64,000 nt of DNA, from NCBI GenBank assembly GCA_015056085.1, contig SVHA01000001.1, forward strand, positions 372,001-436,000, read 5' to 3'. Positions 52,782 through 60,540 of this stretch are shown piece by piece. How positions within the stretch are numbered: position 1 is the first letter of the stretch; the number at the start of each line of letters is the position of its first letter. This DNA is from Clostridiales bacterium (GTDB taxonomy: Bacteria; Bacillota; Clostridia; Christensenellales; Aristaeellaceae). Under the pieces are notes generated by a model. It did not search any database. It was not told where the DNA came from and was given only the letters and a program-made list of their open reading frames with translations. The position numbers and the translations under genes are program-made.

Positions 52782-54107
52782 TCACTCCCCGGCGGCAATC
52801 CAGCCCCTGTCCAGCGCCAGGGCATACACGCCGTCCGCAAGACCTGCGGCGATCATCTGCTGATAGGCCGGATGGGCCAGTTTCAGGTCTTCCTCCCGGT
52901 TGCTCATGTAGCCCGTTTCCACCAGGAAGCAGGCAGGCTTTGCCCAGTTGTTGCCGATGAACTGGTCGGTCACCGTCACCCGCCCGGAGTCGTTGCTGAT
53001 GTCGTATCCCACAGCCTGCTTCATGTGGTCCAGAATGATCTGCCCCATGTGAGCGTAGGTTTCCGGGTCGGCCACGGCTTTGGCGTAATCGGAATTCCGG
53101 GGGCAGTACACGCTCATGCCCCATCGGTCGGGGGAATTGGCGTAATCCGCATGGATGCGCAGATACACATGGGCGCCGGCGTCATTGGCTACGGCGGCCC
53201 GCTCCTGATTGGTGAGGAATACATCCACCTCAGTACGGGTCATCAGCACAGTGGCGCCCTGAGAGAGCAGCACGTCCCTGAGTTTCATGGAGATTTCCAG
53301 CACCACAATGTGCTCCCGGCGCAGGGTGTGATTGCCCATGGCCATGCCCACATCGGTGCCGCCGCCATAGCCGTCCAGACCGGGGCCTTTGGGCTCAGAG
53401 ACGGCCTTTCCGTTCTCCTGATGCCCGGGGTCGATGCACACGATCACGCCGCTGAGGCGTCCCGGCGTCTGTTCAGGCGCTTCCGGCGCCTCATAGCCCT
53501 TGTAGCAGATGGCTTCGGCCTTTTTCGCGCCCGTGCCTGTTTCCACCCGGATCGTCATCTGGGTACGGGCATAGGTGAGGGGCATCGTCACACTGCCAGC
53601 AAAATGTCCGGCGTCATCCACAGGATAGGCCACCACGGAGCGGTCCTCCTGCCTGGAGTGACAATCCAGCACCATGTAGTCAGCGCCTTCCGCCGTGAAG
53701 GCATAGTCAAAGCCTTCCGGCGTTTCGGTCAGGGTAAACTCCCGCACCCGCACATTGCTGTTGCCCCGGGGCTTGGCAAAACCCTCCGCCTGGGGGAGAT
53801 TCACCTGCTGTTTCGCCAGCACCTTCCCTATCAGAGACTGCACTTCCACATACACATTTCCACCCTCACCAGAGGAGGTCAGGGCGATTTCGCCGCTGAA
53901 GGCGCCATCGGAGGCATAATCCGTAAAGCAGCCTTTCTCATAAGGCGTCCTGTAGGTGATGACCACGAAGGTCTCGCCGGGAATCTCGGCAAAATAGGCC
54001 GTTTTCATCGCCTCAGGGGTGAGGGTCAGGGTGTTTTCCGCCTGGGCGAAGCAACAGGCCAGCAGCAGTGTCATCAGCACCTCACAAAAAGTCAGCAGTC
54101 GTTTCAT
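52782..54107 (-). CDS. N-acetylmuramoyl-L-alanine amidase (Amidase_3)
   Basis: 441 residues. Signal peptide MKRLLTFCEVLMTLLLACCFAQA. An N-terminal beta-rich region (about 25-215) of unknown class precedes the zinc amidase domain from about 220. The domain shows IVCIDPGHQ (ligand His), a Glu in HIVVLEISMKL, LRIHAD (ligand His) and the catalytic VETGYMSN. It cleaves the amide bond between MurNAc and the stem peptide. A Gly-rich insert PGLDGYGGGTDVGMAMG follows the first ligand. The start at 54107 has AAAGGA 8 nt upstream; the longer frame to 54131 lacks one. Confidence 0.92.
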   Translation of the reverse strand: MKRLLTFCEVLMTLLLACCFAQAENTLTLTPEAMKTAYFAEIPGETFVVITYRTPYEKGCFTDYASDGAFSGEIALTSSGEGGNVYVEVQSLIGKVLAKQQVNLPQAEGFAKPRGNSNVRVREFTLTETPEGFDYAFTAEGADYMVLDCHSRQEDRSVVAYPVDDAGHFAGSVTMPLTYARTQMTIRVETGTGAKKAEAICYKGYEAPEAPEQTPGRLSGVIVCIDPGHQENGKAVSEPKGPGLDGYGGGTDVGMAMGNHTLRREHIVVLEISMKLRDVLLSQGATVLMTRTEVDVFLTNQERAAVANDAGAHVYLRIHADYANSPDRWGMSVYCPRNSDYAKAVADPETYAHMGQIILDHMKQAVGYDISNDSGRVTVTDQFIGNNWAKPACFLVETGYMSNREEDLKLAHPAYQQMIAAGLADGVYALALDRGWIAAGE

Positions 54108-54192
54108 GGGCACCATCCTTTGATCGTTCATTGGAGCGCATCCAGTATATCACACCACCGGGGACAGCCGCAAGCGTGTTTTCAGCTGCGCC

Positions 54193-54221
54193 TTGCTTTT
54201 TCCCTGAGAATGTACTATACT
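54193..54221 (+). promoter_or_regulatory. Promoter of the GH43 gene
   Basis: TTGCTT (54193-54198), 17-nt spacer, TATACT (54216-54221). Confidence 0.7.
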
Positions 54222-54280
54222 GATAACAGATACACACTTTCAGAATCAACAGGCATATAGACCAGAAAGGAACGATTACC

Positions 54281-55195
54281 ATGGCTTATGAGACCCTGCG
54301 ACTGCCCTTCACTGCCGCTGACCCCTTCCTGATGCTTTCCAGCGACGGCTGCTATTATCTCTACTGCACCAGTGAGGACGGTAGCGGCTTTCCCGTGCGC
54401 CGCTCCAAAGACCTGATCGCCTGGGAGGACTGCGGTCTGGCCCTGGCTGCCAAAGAAAGCAAGTGGGGCGAGCATTCCTTCTGGGCGCCGGAATGCTACG
54501 AAATCGGCGGCAAGTATTACCTGTTCTACAGCGCCCACTGGAAGGTCAATCCCCGCAATGATCTGGAAAACTTCCGCATCGGCGTGGCGGTGAGTGACTC
54601 CCCCACCGGGCCCTTCACCGACATGAGCGACGCCCCCATCTTCGACCCCGGCTATCCCATCATCGACGCCAATGTGTATCAGGAAGACGGTCGCTTCTAC
54701 CTGTATTACTCCCGCTGCTGCTACGAGCATAACATCGACGGCCTGGAAGAGAGCTGGATTTACGGCGTGGAACTCAAACCCGATTTCTCCGGCGTCATCG
54801 GCGAGCCGGTGCTGCTCCTGCGCCCGGAACAGCCCTGGGAAGGCCGCTCTGCTGCCGCCACCGGCCGGCGGTGGAACGAGGGCTCCTTCCTGCTGAAAAA
54901 GGGCAATTTCTACCTGATGACCTACTCCGGCAACTTCTTCGGCGGCCCTGATTACGCCGTGGGATACGCCGTGGCTACCTCTCCCCTGGGCCCCTACACC
55001 AAAGCGCCGGAAAACCCCATCCTGGAATGCTACGGCGATGTGACCGGCACGGGCCACAGCTGTATGCTGAAAACGCCGGACGGCCAGTGGCTGATCTGCT
55101 ATCACGGACGCACGGAAAAGACCGGTCACGACCGGGTGGGCTTCATCTCCCCCGCCGAAATCAGCGACAACGGCACCATGGTCATTCACCCCTGA
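54281..55195 (+). CDS. Cytoplasmic GH43 glycosidase
   Basis: 304 residues, a single five-bladed beta-propeller and no signal peptide or carbohydrate-binding module. The three acidic residues of GH43 are visible: Asp in AADPF near residue 14, Asp in YPIIDANV (pKa modulator), and Glu in RRWNEGSFLL (general acid). HSFWAPECYEIGGKYYLFYS is a family block. Members release arabinose or xylose from short oligosaccharides. Cytoplasmic location implies imported substrate. AAAGGAACG precedes the ATG. Stand-alone gene with promoter and terminator. Confidence 0.92.
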   Translation: MAYETLRLPFTAADPFLMLSSDGCYYLYCTSEDGSGFPVRRSKDLIAWEDCGLALAAKESKWGEHSFWAPECYEIGGKYYLFYSAHWKVNPRNDLENFRIGVAVSDSPTGPFTDMSDAPIFDPGYPIIDANVYQEDGRFYLYYSRCCYEHNIDGLEESWIYGVELKPDFSGVIGEPVLLLRPEQPWEGRSAAATGRRWNEGSFLLKKGNFYLMTYSGNFFGGPDYAVGYAVATSPLGPYTKAPENPILECYGDVTGTGHSCMLKTPDGQWLICYHGRTEKTGHDRVGFISPAEISDNGTMVIHP

Positions 55196-55210
55196 TATGG
55201 AGTTTCTCCG

Positions 55211-55240
55211 CAGGACAGGCAAACGCTGTCCTGCTTTTTT
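55211..55240 (+). terminator. Terminator after the GH43 gene
   Basis: Stem CAGGACAG/CTGTCCTG around GCAAACG, then GC and six T. Confidence 0.9.
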
Positions 55241-55265
55241 GATGCCTTACCGGCAAAATGCGCAC

Positions 55266-55293
55266 AAAAAAACCGGAAAGCCATGCTTTCCGG
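55266..55293 (-). terminator. Terminator after tRNA-Val
   Basis: On the minus strand, stem CCGGAAAGC/GCTTTCCGG with a 3-nt loop and seven T. Confidence 0.9.
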
Positions 55294-55296
55294 AAG

Positions 55297-55370
55297 TGGG
55301 GTTAAATGGGCTCGAACCATCGACCTTCACGATGTCAACGTGACGCTCTAACCAACTGAGCTATAACCCC
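55297..55370 (-). tRNA. tRNA-Val (anticodon GAC)
   Basis: Cloverleaf read on the minus strand: acceptor GGGGTTA/TAACCCC, D arm GCTC...GAGC, anticodon stem TCACG/CGTGA with loop TTGACAT, and T arm GATGG-TTCGAGC-CCATT (one G-T pair). Anticodon GAC decodes GUC and GUU. The discriminator is A and CCA is not encoded. Followed 3 nt later by a terminator. Confidence 0.95.
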
Positions 55371-55552
55371 ATGGAGTCAACGTCAGTCATTATAGCATAG
55401 ACTTCACAAAAAGGCAAGAGAAAAATCGCATTTTTCGGAAAAATATTTCCTGCATATCTTTCTCTGTCTCAAAAACAATGCAGCGCCGGAAGAAAGTGCT
55501 TCCGGCGCTGCTGATTGTTTGCCATGAGATTGCCCGTGCCTTTGGGAGGAGA

Positions 55553-56029
55553 TTACTCCTTACCGTTGGCTTCAGCACGGCGATACACCAGGTTCACCAT
55601 GCTCTCCATGGCAGCATTGACGTGCTTGGCTTCGGGGCGGCCATAGAACTCATCCCACTTGTTGACTTCTTCCATCACGGCGGCGTAGATGTCGTCAAGC
55701 ATCTTTCGGCCATCGTCCGTCAGGTGGACGTACACGATGCGGCGGTCTTCCGTAGAGCGGATGCGCTGCACCAGGTTGCGGTCCATCAGGGCGTCCAGCA
55801 GGGGGGTGATGTTGGGCTTAGCGATGCCCAGCATGTAGGAGATCATGCCGATGGACTTGTCGCCGTTAGCGAGCATGATCAGAATCTGGATGTGGGAAAA
55901 GGGCATATGGAAGCTGCGGCTCAGATCATCCATGTGCATCAGTTGACGGGGCAGGAGTACCGATGCCTCGCACAGGTTCTCCGCCAGTGACTTCACCAGC
56001 GCAGTGTCGTCCGTCCAGGTCTTTGCCAT
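55553..56029 (-). CDS. MarR family transcriptional regulator
   Basis: 158 residues. The winged-helix core shows FSHIQILIMLANGDKSIGMISYML, the recognition helix KPNITPLLDALMDR and the wing RSTEDRRIVYVHLTDDGR. It probably binds as a dimer. The start at 56029 has AGGAGG 7 nt upstream. A perfect inverted repeat between its promoter and start suggests autorepression. No obvious co-regulated transporter is adjacent; the hydrolase gene upstream on the same strand is separated by an AT-rich gap. The ligand is unknown. Confidence 0.92.
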   Translation of the reverse strand: MAKTWTDDTALVKSLAENLCEASVLLPRQLMHMDDLSRSFHMPFSHIQILIMLANGDKSIGMISYMLGIAKPNITPLLDALMDRNLVQRIRSTEDRRIVYVHLTDDGRKMLDDIYAAVMEEVNKWDEFYGRPEAKHVNAAMESMVNLVYRRAEANGKE

Positions 56030-56044
56030 AAGAATACCTCCTGA

Positions 56045-56062
56045 TTGAATGTTTCCATTCAA
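56045..56062. promoter_or_regulatory. Candidate MarR operator
   Basis: Perfect 7-bp inverted repeat TTGAATG-TTTC-CATTCAA just upstream of the MarR ribosome site and downstream of its -10. A related half-site GGAAACATT overlaps the promoter spacer and -35 at 56088-56099. Confidence 0.65.
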
Positions 56063-56074
56063 AATGTTGCCTAT

Positions 56075-56103
56075 ATTATAGTACAAAGGAAACATTTATG
56101 CAA
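56075..56103 (-). promoter_or_regulatory. Promoter of the MarR gene
   Basis: On the minus strand TTGCAT (56098-56103), 17-nt spacer, TATAAT (56075-56080). Confidence 0.75.
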
Positions 56104-56297
56104 GAGGGATTGTCCCGCTTTTTTACCAAAATTTTGCAAAATTTTCCGACATTTTCGATGTTTTTGGAGTTCTATCCGCCCTTTTGGCCAATTTTGCGTT
56201 TATTTCACCAAAAGTGATTGAATTTGAAATCATTGCAAATATTTCAAATCCTTCAAAATTTGAAATACTATCCTTGTAAAATCAGTTGTCAGGGATG
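56104..56297. other. AT-rich intergenic patch with repeated palindromes
   Basis: Much lower in GC than its surroundings. Contains AAAATTTTGCAAAATTTT (56128-56145) and repeated ATTTGAAAT/ATTTCAAAT motifs (56222-56230, 56241-56249, 56257-56265). No gene or clear terminator for the hydrolase gene is seen. Confidence 0.55.
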
Positions 56298-57089
56298 TCA
56301 CCGGGCGTCCTTTTCCGCCCTCCTGAACAGCTCGTCAGCGGCGGAAACGATGCGGGGCCGCTCCCTGCTGATGGTGCAAAGATGGGGCACACCTGAGAGG
56401 GACAGCCTGCCTTTGACCGTGCTGGAAACGCCACTCAGGATAACGTCGGCGCTCTTGTGGTCAATGAGACTGTCAGCGTCGGACTGCACCACCAGCAGCG
56501 GGCAGCACACGGCATGGAGGTTCCTGCGGGCTTCCTTGATAGCCAGGTACAGCTGCCAGCCGCTCCTGGTGGGAAAGCCGCCGTATCCCAGATCGTACTC
56601 CTTGTCCAGCAGGGCGTCCCTGGCCGGATTGACTCCCCAGGGAACGGTACGGATCACGGGCCATGCTATGCGGCACAAAGGCAGGAGTTTCGTCTGCACC
56701 GCCATGGGAGTAGCCATGGCCACACATGCGGCGGGGCGCATCTGCTGGGCCAGCATCAGCGCCAGACAGCCACCCATGCTCACGCCCATCACGCTCACCA
56801 GATCACACTTTTCTTTCAGGGTAACATAAGCCTCCTTGGCGGCGGACAGCCAGTCCGTCCATATGCAATCCTTCATATCCTCCATGCGGGTGGCATGGCC
56901 GGGCAGGTTGATGCCCATGACCGTATACCCCAGGGCATGGAGGTCTTCGCCCATGGGCCTCATGTGGGCCACACTGCCGGTAAAGCCGTGAATCAGCAGC
57001 ACGCCGTGGCGCCCGCCTTGCATAAAAAACGGCTGACATAAGGGTGAGGTGAAATCCACCAAAGAACGTCCGTCCTTTGTCTGACTCAT
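56298..57089 (-). CDS. Alpha/beta hydrolase (carboxylesterase/monoacylglycerol lipase type)
   Basis: 263 residues. Fold markers are GVLLIHGFTGSV (oxyanion hole), the nucleophile elbow VMGVSMGG, the acid in VQSDADSLI and the His in SGVPHLCT. The layout matches bacterial carboxylesterases related to Bacillus Est30, which cleave short acyl esters. The start at 57089 has AAAGGAG 8 nt upstream. It has its own probable promoter inside the end of spoIIE. Physiological substrate unknown. Confidence 0.88.
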   Translation of the reverse strand: MSQTKDGRSLVDFTSPLCQPFFMQGGRHGVLLIHGFTGSVAHMRPMGEDLHALGYTVMGINLPGHATRMEDMKDCIWTDWLSAAKEAYVTLKEKCDLVSVMGVSMGGCLALMLAQQMRPAACVAMATPMAVQTKLLPLCRIAWPVIRTVPWGVNPARDALLDKEYDLGYGGFPTRSGWQLYLAIKEARRNLHAVCCPLLVVQSDADSLIDHKSADVILSGVSSTVKGRLSLSGVPHLCTISRERPRIVSAADELFRRAEKDAR

Positions 57090-57145
57090 CTGTGTTTCTC
57101 CTTTCTGTTCAATCATGCGATATTCCATAAATTGGTATCAACTGT

Positions 57146-57174
57146 ATTATACCCCTGTTTGGGGCCCTTGTACA
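57146..57174 (-). promoter_or_regulatory. Probable promoter of the hydrolase gene
   Basis: On the minus strand TGTACA (57169-57174), 17-nt spacer, TATAAT (57146-57151). It overlaps the 3' end of spoIIE. Confidence 0.5.
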
Positions 57175-59462
57175 GACGCCGCAGGGCTTTTTTTCAGCCG
57201 GAGGAACACAGCCATCTGGTCATCCTCCCGGGCCTGACCGTTCCCTGCCAGTCGCAATAGCGTCTGGGCCATTTGGGAGCAGGTCTCTTCTTCCAGCGCC
57301 CGGCGGATGGCGTTTTCCAGTTCCGCCTGAGAGGAAAAGGCGTCCTCCACGCCGTCGGACAAAAGCAGCACCACGCTGCCGGGGTACAGGCGGATGGAGG
57401 CGCTGCGGGCGCACACTGTTTCCAGAATGCCCAGGGGCAGCGTGTCGCCGGAAACGCAGCTCAGGCCACTCCTGTCCCACACCCAACTGGCGGCGGCCCC
57501 CAGCTTGTCCAGCGTGGCATAGCCGCTCCACAAATCCACCGTGAGCAAATCCACGGTGGAAAACCGCTCTCCCCTGCCCGCCAACAGCATCATGCCGTTG
57601 ACCGCCGTGAGCGCCTGAGGCCTTGTGTATCCCGCTTCCAGACACAGGCGGATCAGTTCCGTCGTCTGACGGCTTTCTCTGGCGGCCTGTTTTCCGTGGC
57701 CCATGCCGTCTGACACCACGGTGATGTGCACGCCGCCGGGCATCTGCCCCTGCCAGCAGGTGTCGCCGCTGATGCCCGCTCCGCCCTTGCCCCTGACGGC
57801 TACGCCGGATTCCAGATGATACAGCGGCGTTTGCGCCATCACCAGCTGATCGCCCTGATGGGAAATGACGCTGAGAGGCACTTCCAGCGCATGGGACGCC
57901 AGACGGCACAGTTCCTGCGGGCCATCAGATGCGATTGTCTGCAGGGTGAAAGCCGCCTGAACGTGGCCGGAAATACGCCTGACATACTTCACCTGGGCCG
58001 GAAACGCCTCCCGGGAGAGTATCTTTCGCAGGCGTCTTGCGTCGCCTTCATCCCACCAGGATTCCCCCAGCGCCAGCAGGGCGTGCTTCCTTGCGGCGGC
58101 GGACAGCGCCGTGAGGTGCACAGTCAGCATCTCCCGCTGATACATGGCCCGGAGGGTCTGGCGTTCCTCATTGGCGGCTTCTTCCCGCAGCGCAGAGATG
58201 CTCTCCCGCAGATGATACAGCCTTGCACAGCCCAGGGAGCGGAGGCCGTCGAGGCCGTCCTGCCACACGCTTTCGGGGGCTTTTCTTGCGGCCCAGACCT
58301 GTTCCACCTGATGCACCACATAGTCGGAGGTCATGCAGCCGCAAGCGTCCTTTTCCGGGCACTGGGCACAGAGATGCTCCTGCCACCACAGGCCATTGCG
58401 AGTTTCTTCTTCCTGAAGGGGCGAAGGCACCGCCTGGGCCATTTCGGACACCGTCTTTTCCCAGGCAAGGAGCGCCGCAGAGGCATAACCATCCCCCGCA
58501 GGAACGCCGCCTGAAGCAAACCGCTGCAGAAACCGCCGGATGGTCTCCTGTTTCTCAAAGGGAATCAGCAGGCTCAATACCGGCGCCGCAAGACACGCCA
58601 TGCCCACGCCGTTGCCCCAGCATCCGCCCGCCCCGCACAGAGCCACGCACGCCGCTCCGCAGGCAATGGCCGGGGCCCGTTTCATGCCGGAGAGCTGTCC
58701 CAGCCCGGCAAGAAAACCGCCCATGCCCAGCACCATCGCCAGGGACGCCGGGAGCCCCTGCAGCGCCAGCACCGTACCCGCTGCCACCCCTGCCACACAC
58801 CCTGCGCCCATGCCCAGATACATCCCGACGAAAATCAGCGCAAGCACTGCCGCCAGCATCCCGATGTTCACGCCGAAGACCATCATGCGGCTGCAGCCCG
58901 ACAGGAGCATCATCAGCAGATACCCCACCGCTGCCCTGGCCTCTATGCCCTCCACCGAGCCTTCGCCCTCCAGGGCCTGCATGGCCCTGAAAAACACCGG
59001 CACCGACAGCGCCGACATCATCAGCCCCGCCGCAGCCAGCAGCAAAAGCCCCGGTGCGCCGGAAAGGGCCGTGAGTACCATGGGCACAAGGGCTGCCGCT
59101 GTGGACGCCATCAGCCAGATGTTGCTTCTGCCCCGCAAGAGGGCGCCCAACAGCGCCGCTGCCAAAACGCAAAGCAGCATTTCCAGCCGCAGGGGAAGCC
59201 CCCATATCGCCCGGAGAATCACCGCAAAGGCACATCCGCCAAGGGCATACCGCACAGGCTTCCCCCGGTTGGCACAGGCCATCACATACGCTGCCTGCAT
59301 CCCGGAGGGAATCATGATCACATCCGCAAAGGACAACAGCAGCCCCGGCAGCGCTTTCCCACAGGCGGAAATTCCCAGCCGGATGCGGGTCAAAAACCGC
59401 TCCTGCCGCTCCTTCCACAGCCACCGGGACACCCGGTGATGATGCCGTACCACTTCCGCCAT
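57147..59462 (-). CDS. spoIIE: Stage II sporulation protein E
   Basis: 771 residues. The first 320 hold about ten membrane helices, then a middle region includes a small Cys cluster (CAQCPEKDACGC near 380). The C-terminal PP2C-type phosphatase domain (about 550-760) shows VVSDGMGHGKQAARES and LLSDGVEDAF with the metal-binding Asp residues. SpoIIE dephosphorylates SpoIIAA to activate sigma-F in the forespore and is found only in endospore formers. The start at 59462 has AAGGAGG 8 nt upstream. I saw no convincing Spo0A box in the short upstream gap. Confidence 0.95.
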   Translation of the reverse strand: MAEVVRHHHRVSRWLWKERQERFLTRIRLGISACGKALPGLLLSFADVIMIPSGMQAAYVMACANRGKPVRYALGGCAFAVILRAIWGLPLRLEMLLCVLAAALLGALLRGRSNIWLMASTAAALVPMVLTALSGAPGLLLLAAAGLMMSALSVPVFFRAMQALEGEGSVEGIEARAAVGYLLMMLLSGCSRMMVFGVNIGMLAAVLALIFVGMYLGMGAGCVAGVAAGTVLALQGLPASLAMVLGMGGFLAGLGQLSGMKRAPAIACGAACVALCGAGGCWGNGVGMACLAAPVLSLLIPFEKQETIRRFLQRFASGGVPAGDGYASAALLAWEKTVSEMAQAVPSPLQEEETRNGLWWQEHLCAQCPEKDACGCMTSDYVVHQVEQVWAARKAPESVWQDGLDGLRSLGCARLYHLRESISALREEAANEERQTLRAMYQREMLTVHLTALSAAARKHALLALGESWWDEGDARRLRKILSREAFPAQVKYVRRISGHVQAAFTLQTIASDGPQELCRLASHALEVPLSVISHQGDQLVMAQTPLYHLESGVAVRGKGGAGISGDTCWQGQMPGGVHITVVSDGMGHGKQAARESRQTTELIRLCLEAGYTRPQALTAVNGMMLLAGRGERFSTVDLLTVDLWSGYATLDKLGAAASWVWDRSGLSCVSGDTLPLGILETVCARSASIRLYPGSVVLLLSDGVEDAFSSQAELENAIRRALEEETCSQMAQTLLRLAGNGQAREDDQMAVFLRLKKSPAASVQGPQTGV

Positions 59463-59533
59463 GCATGACGCCTCCTTGCCCTGATGGCACCAGCATACAC
59501 CACGCACGGCTTGTCCGCCGTCGATTTGGGGCG

Positions 59534-59567
59534 CAAAAAAGCACGAAGAATTTCACTTCTTCATGCT
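59534..59567 (-). terminator. Terminator after the hydroxyacid dehydrogenase gene
   Basis: On the minus strand, arms AGCATGAAGAA and TTCTTCGTGCT around GTGAAA, followed by TTTTT. Confidence 0.85.
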
Positions 59568-59579
59568 TTATGGGACTGA

Positions 59580-60527
59580 TTAAACGATATACCGCAGCGG
59601 CTCCCCAGCCAGCCATTTTTGCAGGGATGCAAACACGATCTGCGCCCTGAGGACCATGGATTCGTCGCTGGCAAAGGCGATATGGGGCGTGACGTGGCAG
59701 TTGGGCACATTCAGCAGCGGATGGGCAGGATCCAGCGGCGGCTCCTTTTCAAACACGTCCACCGCTGCACCCGCCAGATGGCCGCTGCACAGCGCTTCCG
59801 CCAGCGCCTGCGAATCCACCACGGGGCCTCTGGCCATGTTGATCAGCAGCGCACCAGGTTTCATCTGCGAAAGGGCTCCAAAGCCGATCATCCCCCGGGT
59901 GCTGTCATTGAGCGGGCAGTGGAGGGACACGATGTCCGAGCGGGAGAGCAGTTCCTCCAAGGGCACATAGGTCAGGTATTGCTTCGCCTCGTCCTTTTGC
60001 CGGGGCGCATAGCCCAGCACCGTGCAGCCAAAGGCGGTCAGCAGCTGCGCCACCCGCTGCCCGATGGCGCCGGTGCCGATGATGCCCACCGTGCAGGCGC
60101 CCAGTTCCCGGCCCACAAGGCCCGCTTTGGTGCCGCCCCGGCGGCAGCTATGCTCTGTTTCCGGCACATGGCGCAGGAGGGAGATCATCTGCCCGATGGT
60201 CAACTCCGCCACGGCCCCGGTGGAATACCCGGCGGCATTGACCACCTTCACGCCCATGTCCCGACAGGCAGCCAAATCCACATGATCCACGCCGGTGAAG
60301 GCAATATTGATGAGTTTCAAGTGCTCACAGGCACGAATGACCTTTCCCGGCAGGGGCATATTCGCCAGCATCAGCACATCTGCATCCTTGCAGCGGCGAA
60401 TCAGTTCGGCCTCGTCCTCCGTGCGCTCCCAGGTTTCAAAGGTGTGCCCGGCGGCCATCACTGGCGCAACCAGTTCGTCCAGCGTTTCCTGAGAAACAGC
60501 CAGGGATTCCAGCAGCACGATTTTCAT
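59580..60527 (-). CDS. D-isomer-specific 2-hydroxyacid dehydrogenase
   Basis: 315 residues. NAD-binding loop GIIGTGAIGQ; catalytic Arg in NMARGPVVD, Glu in VFEKEPPLDP, His in VTPHIAFAS. The family includes phosphoglycerate, hydroxypyruvate and D-lactate dehydrogenases; nothing here fixes the substrate, and there is no ACT domain as in SerA. The start at 60527 has AAAGG 9 nt upstream; an ATG at 60536 sits too close to it. Only 13 nt after copA, so likely a distal gene of the csoR-copA transcript although copper relevance is unclear. Confidence 0.92.
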   Translation of the reverse strand: MKIVLLESLAVSQETLDELVAPVMAAGHTFETWERTEDEAELIRRCKDADVLMLANMPLPGKVIRACEHLKLINIAFTGVDHVDLAACRDMGVKVVNAAGYSTGAVAELTIGQMISLLRHVPETEHSCRRGGTKAGLVGRELGACTVGIIGTGAIGQRVAQLLTAFGCTVLGYAPRQKDEAKQYLTYVPLEELLSRSDIVSLHCPLNDSTRGMIGFGALSQMKPGALLINMARGPVVDSQALAEALCSGHLAGAAVDVFEKEPPLDPAHPLLNVPNCHVTPHIAFASDESMVLRAQIVFASLQKWLAGEPLRYIV

Positions 60528-60540
60528 GTCCGTCATCCTT

